10,411 nucleotides of DNA. Origin: Agromyces sp. (GTDB lineage Bacteria > Actinomycetota > Actinomycetes > Actinomycetales > Microbacteriaceae). The notes below the pieces were generated by a model. The model searched no databases. It was not told the DNA's origin and saw only the letters and a program-made list of their open reading frames with translations. Location: contig JAPSJU010000059.1 in assembly GCA_031178025.1 (NCBI GenBank), forward strand, positions 1 to 10,411. Direction: 5' to 3'. Positions 1 through 6,458 of the stretch are shown piece by piece. Position numbers and translations under genes: made by a program. Numbering within the stretch: position 1 is the stretch's first letter; each line of letters begins with the position of its first letter.

Positions 1-37
1 CGCATGCGGGTCCTTTCATCGACCGTTCCATTCTGTC

Positions 38-1132
38 CTAGACGACGCGTGCGGCATCCGCTCGGCTCCGCCCGCTCGCCCAACGCAGCCCCTGCTCGAG
101 GGGTCCCCGTCCGAGGTGACGGCGCCACACCCAGGCGAAGATCATGGAACCCGCGATCAGGCCGAGGAGGAGCGGCCACGAGTCGTCGGTGACGACTCCG
201 TCGTCGGTGCGCACCGCGAGCGCGATCACCACGAGGTGCAGCGTGTAGATGCTGAGCGGCATCGACCCCATCGCGGTGATCGGCGCGAGCAGGACACCCG
301 CTGCGCGACGCAGCTGCGGCCGGGCGAGCACCGTGAGCGTCAGCAGCGCTCCGACGACGAGGGCGCCCACTCCGACGTTCCCGAGCGTCTCGAGCGACGC
401 GCGGAGCGGAACCGCCCACGCGGCCTCGGATACGAGCTCGGGTGCGGGGAGGAGCCGGGAGATCGGCAGGAGCACCACGGCGGCGGCAGCCCCGACGAGC
501 GAGAGCACGCCGATCACCCGCGGTGATCCGAGGTCGAGCCGGGCGAGGGCGAGACCGATGAGCATCACGGGCACCCAGACGATGACCGGGTATGCCCCGC
601 CGACGGTCCAGTCGGAGAGGAACTTCACCGGCGTCTGGCGCATCTCGTTGACGAACTCCGACCTGGCGCCGATCTCGGCGAGGGCGGGGGTGACCGCGAG
701 CAGGGCGACGCCGGCGCCCAGTGCGAGGCGCGGCGGGAGGAAGAGCATCGGCAGCATCGCGAGGAAGGCCACGCCGTAGACGTCGAGGATGATGAGCACG
801 AGCGGATGCAGCGTCGACCAGATGGCGAACCCGAGCGCGATGAGGATGACGCCCCGGATGGCGATCTGCCGGCGCAGCCTGCCACGCCCGGTGCTGATCG
901 GTCGGATGCCGCCCGAGATGAAGCCGAGGCCCATGCCCGCGGTCAGTGCGAACAGCAGTCGCGGACGTTCGTCGGCGAGGGCGATGAGCTCGGCCGTCTG
1001 CGCGGATTCGACCTCGGGAGACACATGGGCGATGAACATGCCGATGAGCGCGAGGCCCCGGGCGGCATCGACGCCGCTCACCCGTCGCGACGGAGGAGCG
1101 TCGGCGGTGGTATCCGACGTCTCGGCACTCAT
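38..1132 (-). CDS. DUF418/DUF1624-type integral membrane protein, putative acyltransferase
   Basis: A 364-residue polytopic membrane protein. Near the N-terminus it has GVDAARGLALIGMFIAHV (Asp22, Arg25, His36), the signature of the DUF1624/heparan-alpha-glucosaminide N-acetyltransferase-like superfamily. It ends with HLGRGPLEQGLRW, typical of the DUF418 C-terminus (RGPLE-x-x-x-R). About ten hydrophobic stretches lie between, so it is an inner-membrane protein that may move an acyl group across the membrane to a surface glycan; no activity is proven for most bacterial members. I chose ATG at 1132 because AAGAG lies 8 bases upstream. GTG at 1141 is in frame but would have that AAGA touching it. 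It is divergent from the VanZ-like gene. I see no clear promoter for it in the 75-81 base gap. Family call good, function uncertain. Confidence 0.85.
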   Translation of the reverse strand: MSAETSDTTADAPPSRRVSGVDAARGLALIGMFIAHVSPEVESAQTAELIALADERPRLLFALTAGMGLGFISGGIRPISTGRGRLRRQIAIRGVILIALGFAIWSTLHPLVLIILDVYGVAFLAMLPMLFLPPRLALGAGVALLAVTPALAEIGARSEFVNEMRQTPVKFLSDWTVGGAYPVIVWVPVMLIGLALARLDLGSPRVIGVLSLVGAAAAVVLLPISRLLPAPELVSEAAWAVPLRASLETLGNVGVGALVVGALLTLTVLARPQLRRAAGVLLAPITAMGSMPLSIYTLHLVVIALAVRTDDGVVTDDSWPLLLGLIAGSMIFAWVWRRHLGRGPLEQGLRWASGRSRADAARVV

Positions 1133-1201
1133 GCTGCCCACTCTTGCATGTCCGGGTCCCCGGCTCCGTCGTACGAGCCTCGAAGATCTCGACCGGGCTC
1201 A

Positions 1202-1207
1202 TAGGCT
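1202..1207 (+). promoter_or_regulatory. Candidate -10 box (TAGGCT) for a leaderless VanZ-like transcript
   Basis: TAGGCT fits the actinobacterial TANNNT -10 pattern and ends six bases before the ATG at 1214, placing the expected transcription start at or next to the start codon. No convincing -35 box is visible about 17 bases upstream, and no good Shine-Dalgarno sequence precedes the gene. The same spacing recurs before the gene at 7761. Confidence 0.4.
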
Positions 1208-1213
1208 GTGACG

Positions 1214-1720
1214 ATGACGATCGATGCGAGCATGCGCCGGCCCGCCTCGGTGGCGCTCGTCGTGTACGGCGTGCTCGTCGGGGTCGTGGGGTTCTTCCCG
1301 ACCCCGGTCGACCGGGGAGCCTCACCGCTGCTGCGCTCGACGCTCGCCGCCCTGCACCGCCGCGGGTTCCCCGACTGGTTCGACTACCACTTCGTCGAGT
1401 TCACGGCCAACATCGCGCTCTTCGTGCCGCTGGGGATGCTCTCCCTCTTCGCGACCGGACGCGCGCTGGCGTGGCTCGCGGTCGCCGCAGGAGTGGGCGC
1501 GAGCGCCACCATCGAGCTGGGGCAGTCGCTGCTCCTCCCCGAGCGCTTCCCGTCCGGTCTCGACGTCCTGGCCAACGGCGTCGGCGCCGCCATCGGCGTG
1601 GCGATCGGCTACGGTGCGCTTGCGCTGCGTGATCCGCGCAGCGCGCCCGTCACGCCGGTCGGCGCCGCACCACGGGAGCGCCGTCCCCCGGGCGGTCAGG
1701 GCCGACCGAGTCCGAGGTAG
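1214..1720 (+). CDS. VanZ-like membrane protein
   Basis: A 168-residue protein with the VanZ-like pattern: FTANIALFVPLGML (about 63-76), then ELGQ (Glu101, Gln104), Arg111, and DVLANGVGAAIG (Asp117, Asn121). About four membrane segments are followed by a basic, proline-rich cytoplasmic tail of some 30 residues. VanZ itself gives low-level teicoplanin resistance, but most family members have unknown envelope roles; proximity to polysaccharide genes suggests such a role, not resistance. The start is ambiguous: GTG at 1208 adds two residues, while ATG at 1214 sits six bases after a TAGGCT box and is preferred as a leaderless start. The last 25 bases overlap the convergent UDP-glucose dehydrogenase gene. 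Confidence 0.85.
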   Translation: MTIDASMRRPASVALVVYGVLVGVVGFFPTPVDRGASPLLRSTLAALHRRGFPDWFDYHFVEFTANIALFVPLGMLSLFATGRALAWLAVAAGVGASATIELGQSLLLPERFPSGLDVLANGVGAAIGVAIGYGALALRDPRSAPVTPVGAAPRERRPPGGQGRPSPR

Positions 1721-2997
1721 CTCCACCCGGTCGCGCGCCATGCGCGGGGGTCGAGCACGTTGCGTCCGTCGATGATGCGACGGCCCGAGACGAGGCCGCC
1801 GGCCTCGGCCGGGTCGAGCGCGCAGTACTCCGGCCACTCCGTCACGAGCACGACGAGTTCCGCGTCGAGCAGCGTCTCACGGGTCGAGGCGCTGTACTCG
1901 AGCTGCGGATGCCGCAACCGCGCGTTCTCGATGCCCTGCGGGTCGGTGGCGACCACACGTGCCCCGAGGCCCTTGAGCTGCACCGCCACATCGAGCGCCG
2001 GCGAATCGCGCACGTCATCGGAATCGGGCTTGAAGGAGACGCCGAGCACCGCGATCTTCCGCTCGTTCACCGAGCCGCCGAGCGCGTCGACCGCGAGGTC
2101 CACCACCCGTTGCCGCCGTCGGAGGTTGATCGCATCGACTTCACGGAGGAAGCCGACCGAATCGCCGCGGCCGAGCTCCTCCGCTCGTGCGGCGAACGCC
2201 CGGATGTCCTTCGGCAGGCAGCCGCCGCCGAACCCGACGCCGGCATTGAGGAAGCGGCGTCCGATCCTCGCATCGTGTCCGATCGCGTCGGCGAGCTGGG
2301 TCACGTCGGCGCCGGACACCTCGGCGATCTCCGCCATGGCGTTGATGAATGAGATCTTGGTCGCGAGGAAGGCGTTCGCCGCCACCTTCACGAGTTCCGC
2401 CGTGGCGTAGTCGGTGACGATGCGGGGCGTCCCGGCCTCGATCGCGGCACGATAGACGAGGTCGAGCACGGACGCCGCATGGTCATCGCCGACTCCGTAG
2501 ACGAGACGGTCGGGCTCGATGGTGTCCTTCACGGCGAACCCCTCGCGGAGGAACTCGGGATTCCACGCAACGCTCGCGGACGGCGCGACCTGGGCGACGC
2601 GTGCGGCCAGGCGGGCGGCGGTACCCACGGGCACCGTGCTCTTGCCGACGACGAGTGCGCCCTCGGCGAGATGCGGCAGCAGCGCCTCGAACGCGGCGTC
2701 GACGTAGCGCAGGTCGGCGGCGTCGGTACCGGGCGATTGGGGGGTGCCGACCGCGACGAAGTGCACCTCCGCCCCGGCGGCATCCGCCATGTCGGTGCTG
2801 AACCGAAGGCGACCGGACGCGGTCGCGGAGGTCAGGATCTCCGGAAGCCCCGGTTCGAAGAACGGCGGCCTGCCTGCGGCCAGTTCGGCGACCCTGTGCG
2901 CATCGATGTCGATGCCGACGACCTCGTGACCCAGTTCGGCCATCGCGGAGGCGTGCACGGCGCCGAGATAGCCGCAGCCGATGACAGAGATGCGCAT
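1696..2997 (-). CDS. ugd: UDP-glucose 6-dehydrogenase
   Basis: This 433-residue enzyme is the usual family length. It oxidises UDP-glucose with two NAD+ to UDP-glucuronate in the cytoplasm, a precursor of acidic polysaccharides. Visible motifs are the Rossmann GCGYLG (7-12) with Asp30 after the second strand, GTPQSP (84-89), STVPVG (120-125), NPEFLREG (146-153), Lys204, the catalytic cysteine in GFGGGCLPKD (Cys260), and FKPDSDDVRDSP (322-333). FLREG and the GGGC loop favour a UDP-glucose enzyme over UDP-ManNAc dehydrogenase, although substrate cannot be fixed from motifs alone. ATG at 2997 has AAGGAG four bases upstream. It lies downstream of the LPXTG gene but behind a strong hairpin, so it may have its own promoter; I could not recognise one. 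Its 3' end overlaps the VanZ-like gene on the other strand. Confidence 0.95.
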   Translation of the reverse strand: MRISVIGCGYLGAVHASAMAELGHEVVGIDIDAHRVAELAAGRPPFFEPGLPEILTSATASGRLRFSTDMADAAGAEVHFVAVGTPQSPGTDAADLRYVDAAFEALLPHLAEGALVVGKSTVPVGTAARLAARVAQVAPSASVAWNPEFLREGFAVKDTIEPDRLVYGVGDDHAASVLDLVYRAAIEAGTPRIVTDYATAELVKVAANAFLATKISFINAMAEIAEVSGADVTQLADAIGHDARIGRRFLNAGVGFGGGCLPKDIRAFAARAEELGRGDSVGFLREVDAINLRRRQRVVDLAVDALGGSVNERKIAVLGVSFKPDSDDVRDSPALDVAVQLKGLGARVVATDPQGIENARLRHPQLEYSASTRETLLDAELVVLVTEWPEYCALDPAEAGGLVSGRRIIDGRNVLDPRAWRATGWSYLGLGRP

Positions 2998-3048
2998 GGA
3001 GCTCCTTGAGCGGGTTCTTCAGTGGGTCGGTGATGCACGGAGGCAGTC

Positions 3049-3082
3049 CGAAGGCCCGGATCGGTGCGGATCCGGGCCTTCG
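3049..3082 (-). terminator. Perfect 14-bp hairpin, likely terminator of the LPXTG gene
   Basis: CGAAGGCCCGGATC (3049-3062) and its exact reverse complement (3069-3082) enclose a six-base loop. The hairpin begins 78 bases after the LPXTG gene stop and 51 bases before the ugd start codon. No U-tract follows on either strand, as is common for GC-rich actinobacterial terminators. Being symmetric it could act in either direction, but only the minus strand has a gene running into it closely. Confidence 0.7.
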
Positions 3083-3160
3083 AAACGCGGCTGCGAGGGG
3101 TCGGCCGCAGGCCGCTTCGGGAAAGGCGTCAGGGCTGGGTGACGGCGCGCGGCCGCCGGG

Positions 3161-3655
3161 TCAGGCCGAAGCCCGGTTACGACGCACGGTGGCGAGGACG
3201 GCGATGAGTGCCACACCGAGGGCGAGCGCCCCGACCCCGCCCCAGACGGCGAGCATCGGAATCTCATACCCGGTGCTGGGCAGGCCCGACCCCTCCGCGG
3301 TGTCGGCCGGGAGGACCGTCAGGGTGGCGGTGGCCACCGTCGAGCCGGCGGTGACGGTGATGGTGTACGTGCCCGGCGTGTTGGCCGAGGCGGTGTAGGT
3401 GACGCTGCCGGCGGCGTCCGTCGACTTCGACGCCGTCGTCGCCTTCAGCACGCTCAGCGAGACCGCGTCGTCGGCCGAGGCCGTCGACGGCGTGTTGGGC
3501 GGCAGCTGCGTGAAGATCAGGTCGACGGCCTCGCCGACACGCACGGTGACCGTGCCGGGGCCCTGACCCGTGTATCCGGCGGCGTTCGCCACCGCCGGGA
3601 CTGCGAACACTGCCGACAGCGCGAGCAGCGCGGCGGCGAGAAGCTTTCGTGCCAT
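3161..3655 (-). CDS. Small LPXTG cell-wall-anchored protein with an Ig-like region
   Basis: A 164-residue secreted surface protein. Residues 1-25 form a signal peptide (MARKLL, hydrophobic core, cleavage probably after VANA). Residues 28-117 are rich in Thr, Ser and Val with alternating beta pattern and a GTYTITVTAGSTVATATLTV strand pair, as in a single bacterial Ig-like/Big domain. Then comes the sortase signal LPSTG (125-129), a membrane segment (about 133-155) and the tail RRNRASA. Sortase is expected to cut between Thr and Gly and attach the protein to peptidoglycan. No sortase gene is in the window. ATG at 3655 has GAGGGG eight bases upstream. It stands alone between two hairpins. A TTGCGT box at 3699-3704 could be a -35, but the -10 is poor. 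Its ligand or role is unknown. Confidence 0.88.
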   Translation of the reverse strand: MARKLLAAALLALSAVFAVPAVANAAGYTGQGPGTVTVRVGEAVDLIFTQLPPNTPSTASADDAVSLSVLKATTASKSTDAAGSVTYTASANTPGTYTITVTAGSTVATATLTVLPADTAEGSGLPSTGYEIPMLAVWGGVGALALGVALIAVLATVRRNRASA

Positions 3656-3706
3656 GATGTGTACCCCTCAATAGATGAATGTGACCGCGTCCCCCTGAAC
3701 GCAAGA

Positions 3707-3729
3707 ACGCCGCAAGACGACGGCGGCGT
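3707..3729 (-). terminator. Hairpin after the DUF4012 gene, possible intrinsic terminator
   Basis: ACGCCGC (3707-3713) pairs with GCGGCGT (3723-3729) around a nine-base loop, starting six bases after the DUF4012 stop codon. On the minus strand it is followed by TCTTGCGTTC, a mildly T-rich tail. The stem is only 7 bp, so termination would be moderate. If real, it separates the HAD-DUF4012 transcript from the LPXTG gene. Confidence 0.4.
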
Positions 3730-3735
3730 ACCCCT

Positions 3736-5595
3736 TCACCATAGAGCAGACTCACAGGTTACCGCGAGCGCCGACGTTTCGACTTCGTAAACAAACGGCG
3801 TCGAGACGATCTCGGTGGCGCGTACCCCCGGCTCTCCTGCGAGGAATGCGAACCGGTACTCGGCCCGCTCGCCCGGCGCCAGGCGCACCTCGATCCCGCT
3901 CAGCGTGTACCCGGAGTCGGACGTGGGATGGTGCGGCACCGGGGCGCCGTCCCGCTCGACGCCGAGATTGAAGTTGCCCGGTCCCGCATACACCCGGACT
4001 GCCGTCGCGATCACGCCGGGCGGGGTGCCGTAGACGCCGTTCGCCGTGACGTACGGCGGCAGGGAGACGGCGGCATCCGCCGGAGCGGTGTTCGCCATGG
4101 ACACCTGGATGACGGTGGTGCGGCGCCCGTCGTTCCGACAGCCGACCGAGCCGGCGGCCACTTCGACGTCGAGGTAGGGGTCCATCTTCGCACCGGTGAT
4201 GTCGTTGAAGTAGACCCCGAAGGCGTCGACCTCGGCCGTGCTCCGCGGCAGTTCGCCCGCGATGTCCGTTCCCGCGACGACCGCCTGCTCCGCGGGATCC
4301 GCGTTCCACACGAGGATGCGTCGGCTGTACCCCGATTCGATGAGCGCGCCGACGAGCGCTCGTGGGTCGACGTTGTCCCCCGAAATCGCTTCGAACACCG
4401 CCGCGGTCGCTGCCGCGAAGAAGTCATCCTGCACCGCCGGGTCGCCGTATCGGACGTACACGTCGCGAAGCAGCAGCTGCACGGCGTTCGCGCTGGTGAG
4501 CGTCTCGCCCGTCGGCAACGCGACCGGCCCGGTCGCCACGAGGATGTGACTCAACACCACTGGATCGAGCGCGATGACGCTGTCGACCTCATCGCCGAAC
4601 TTCTGCTTCCACATCTCCCGGGCGATGCTCGCGGCGAGCGGGAACTGCGGAGTGAAGTTGACGTCCTGGATGTACGAGGCGGTGTTGTCGCCGTACAGCG
4701 CCCGTGTCTCGATCGGCAGCGTGACGACCGGCTGCTCGAACTTCGGGAAGTCGCCGGTGTCCGCCTGCGCCGCGAGCGTGAACGCGCCGTCCTCCGCCCG
4801 CAGGAGTGCGAGCGCGCCCGGGATCCCTCCCGTCGACCGGAGCTCGGCGTTGTTCTGGAAGAGCAGCAGGATCTCGCGCGGCTCGTCCGCGCCCAGCATG
4901 ACGGGGACGAGTCGCACGACGCGATCGAGCCCGTCGACGGTCGTGACGGCGTCGTCGAGCATCGCGGTGAGCTCGGCCCGCGCGTCGGCCAGCGGCGCCA
5001 CGACCTCAGCAGCGGCGATGCGCTCCTCCACCATCGTCGCTCGCGCCTGCTGCACGGCGGCGGCGGCATCCCGCACCGGCTCCTGGAGCGCGATGACCGG
5101 CCCGAGGTCCACCCGCCCGTTCGACGGCGCGAACGCGGCGAGATCCAGCTCCGCCGCGGCACGGGCGAGCGGCGTCACGGCGCCTTCGGCGACCCGGTCG
5201 ACGGATGCGGCGATGGCGCGCAGGGTTTCGAGGTTCGCGCCGACCCAGGGCAGCAGTTCCGCCGCCTTCCATGCGGGATCGCTCGTGAGGTCCGCGGCGG
5301 CGGCGGCATGCGCAGCCAGCCGACGGGCCGTGGCCGTGGCGGCGTCGGCGTCGCCCGTGAGCACCTGCTGCTGCGCGGTCCTGGCCAACGGCACCGCCGC
5401 TTCGAGCTCCTGCTTCGCCAGTGCGCCCCGGATGGCGATCCACGCGACGGCGGCGACGAGCAGTACCGCCACGGCGGTCGCCGCCCACCGGAGACGCCGG
5501 CGCCGATGCATGCGGCGTCGCGCGCTCCCCCGGGTCGTCGGAGGGTCCGAGTGGCGCACGTGTCCCGCTTCCACGTGGCTCTCGGCCTGCGTCAT
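3736..5595 (-). CDS. DUF4012 family membrane-anchored extracellular protein
   Basis: A 619-residue protein of unknown biochemical function. A basic cytoplasmic segment (1-35, RRRMHRRRRLRW) precedes one membrane helix (about 36-56), so the rest should lie outside the cell. An alanine-rich helical region (about 60-235) leads to the DUF4012 hallmark EILLLFQNNAELRSTGGIPG (241-260), then DVNFTPQFP (311-319) and IALDPVVL (341-348). A beta-rich C-terminal part follows (about 450-619). Only two cysteines exist, Cys486 and Cys614, both extracellular and probably a disulfide. The start is ATG at 5595: its ATGA overlaps the TGA of the upstream HAD gene and there is no Shine-Dalgarno sequence, which points to translational coupling. 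The longer reading to 5673 would run 81 bases into the HAD gene. DUF4012 genes tend to sit in polysaccharide loci; a role in polymer assembly or attachment is inference. Confidence 0.88.
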   Translation of the reverse strand: MTQAESHVEAGHVRHSDPPTTRGSARRRMHRRRRLRWAATAVAVLLVAAVAWIAIRGALAKQELEAAVPLARTAQQQVLTGDADAATATARRLAAHAAAAADLTSDPAWKAAELLPWVGANLETLRAIAASVDRVAEGAVTPLARAAAELDLAAFAPSNGRVDLGPVIALQEPVRDAAAAVQQARATMVEERIAAAEVVAPLADARAELTAMLDDAVTTVDGLDRVVRLVPVMLGADEPREILLLFQNNAELRSTGGIPGALALLRAEDGAFTLAAQADTGDFPKFEQPVVTLPIETRALYGDNTASYIQDVNFTPQFPLAASIAREMWKQKFGDEVDSVIALDPVVLSHILVATGPVALPTGETLTSANAVQLLLRDVYVRYGDPAVQDDFFAAATAAVFEAISGDNVDPRALVGALIESGYSRRILVWNADPAEQAVVAGTDIAGELPRSTAEVDAFGVYFNDITGAKMDPYLDVEVAAGSVGCRNDGRRTTVIQVSMANTAPADAAVSLPPYVTANGVYGTPPGVIATAVRVYAGPGNFNLGVERDGAPVPHHPTSDSGYTLSGIEVRLAPGERAEYRFAFLAGEPGVRATEIVSTPFVYEVETSALAVTCESALW

Positions 5596-6353
5596 CGTTC
5601 GGTCACGAGGTCGCGCGCAAGGATCCCGTCGATCACCTCGATGGTGTCGGGCCAGCCCGCCACCTCGACGCACGTCACCCCGAGCGCCTTGACCGGGTAG
5701 TCGTTCCCGCCCTTCTCGAGCCGGTCGCCGACGAAGAGCATGTCCGTGAGCATCACCCCGGTGGCTTCCGAGAGCCCCGCGATCCCATAGGCCTTGTCGA
5801 GGCCGATCCTCGTGACGTCGATCGAGGTCGACCCGCCCGAGCGGACCTCGAGGTCGGGAAGTTCGGAGGCGACCGCCTCACGCAGGGCCGCCCGCTTCGT
5901 GGAGTCCGGGTCCCACGCGGATTTCGCCGCCAGCGGCGCCGCCTGCCCCAGCGCGGAGAACGTGATCTGGGACCCGCGATCCTCGATCACCGGCCCCCAC
6001 GTGGTCGCCTCCCAGTATCCGAGGCGTCGGGCGTGGCTCTCGAGGACCGATGCGGCCCGTGACTTCTGGTCATCGCTCAGGCGCTCGGAGTACTGGAGCC
6101 GCCATCGGCCGCCGATGTGACGCAGGTACTGGGTGCCGCAGGTCGGCATGAGGTGCAGTCGCTCGAGGTCGCGCTCGCGATCGAGGCGCTCGAGCACCTG
6201 CGTCTCCATCTGCGCGAAGTGCCCTCCCGAGATGATGCAGACGTCGGTCACGTCGAGTAGACGATGCAGTGCGGCGACCATCTCGTCCGCGAGCGGCGTC
6301 TTCGAGGGGGCCAGGGTGTCGTCGAGGTCGAGTGCCACGATCCGAGGCAGCAT
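5592..6353 (-). CDS. HAD-IIB family protein, phosphomannomutase-like
   Basis: A 253-residue cytoplasmic HAD-superfamily protein with a type C2B cap. The nucleophile motif is DLDDT (9-13), motif II SGG (42-44), motif III Lys187, and motif IV GDRLEKGGND (209-218). Its order of motifs, EDRG (124-127), GGSTSIDVTRIGLDK and GGNDYPVKALG resemble eukaryotic-type phosphomannomutase (PMM2), which interconverts mannose-6- and mannose-1-phosphate. Two substrate-phosphate arginines known from PMM2 look replaced here (Gln136, Lys143 in my by-eye alignment), so it may instead be a sugar phosphatase or mutase of altered specificity. I chose ATG at 6353 because GGAG lies five bases upstream. In-frame ATGs at 6368 and 6389 and GTG at 6452 lack a good site, and the added residues look non-conserved. 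It is coupled to DUF4012 by ATGA. Confidence 0.85.
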   Translation of the reverse strand: MLPRIVALDLDDTLAPSKTPLADEMVAALHRLLDVTDVCIISGGHFAQMETQVLERLDRERDLERLHLMPTCGTQYLRHIGGRWRLQYSERLSDDQKSRAASVLESHARRLGYWEATTWGPVIEDRGSQITFSALGQAAPLAAKSAWDPDSTKRAALREAVASELPDLEVRSGGSTSIDVTRIGLDKAYGIAGLSEATGVMLTDMLFVGDRLEKGGNDYPVKALGVTCVEVAGWPDTIEVIDGILARDLVTER

Positions 6354-6358
6354 GAGGT

Positions 6359-6362
6359 CTCC
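6359..6362 (-). promoter_or_regulatory. Ribosome binding site deciding the HAD gene start
   Basis: GGAG is followed by five bases (ACCTC) and then ATG at 6353. Three longer in-frame starts (6368, 6389, 6452) have no comparable purine-rich site, so this one favours the 253-residue form. Confidence 0.55.
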
Positions 6363-6458
6363 GTTCATCGTGGGGTCGGTCGAGGTCATGAGATGCCGCC
6401 GGGCGGCCCCGGGGCGGGGATGACGGCGTTCGTGATGATGATGCTCGTCCACATGCGC

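Noticed and set aside
1214..1720. Glycopeptide resistance from the VanZ-like gene
   Set aside because: No other van genes are nearby, and VanZ-like proteins are widespread in actinomycetes without resistance.
3928..5700. A 590-codon open frame on the plus strand opposite DUF4012
   Set aside because: It is rich in Arg, Gly, His and Asp with no domain or hydrophobic pattern, as expected for an antisense shadow of a GC-rich gene. The minus-strand frame carries the DUF4012 motif and a coupled start.
6406..6415. GCCCCGGGGC palindrome between the acyltransferase and HAD genes
   Set aside because: It has no loop and cannot extend, and short GC palindromes are expected by chance at this composition. 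Not called a terminator or operator.
6354..6452. GTG start at 6452 for the HAD protein with an N-terminal DEHHHHERR stretch
   Set aside because: No ribosome site precedes it, and HAD-IIB proteins of this type begin a few residues before the DxD motif. The His-rich run is probably untranslated.
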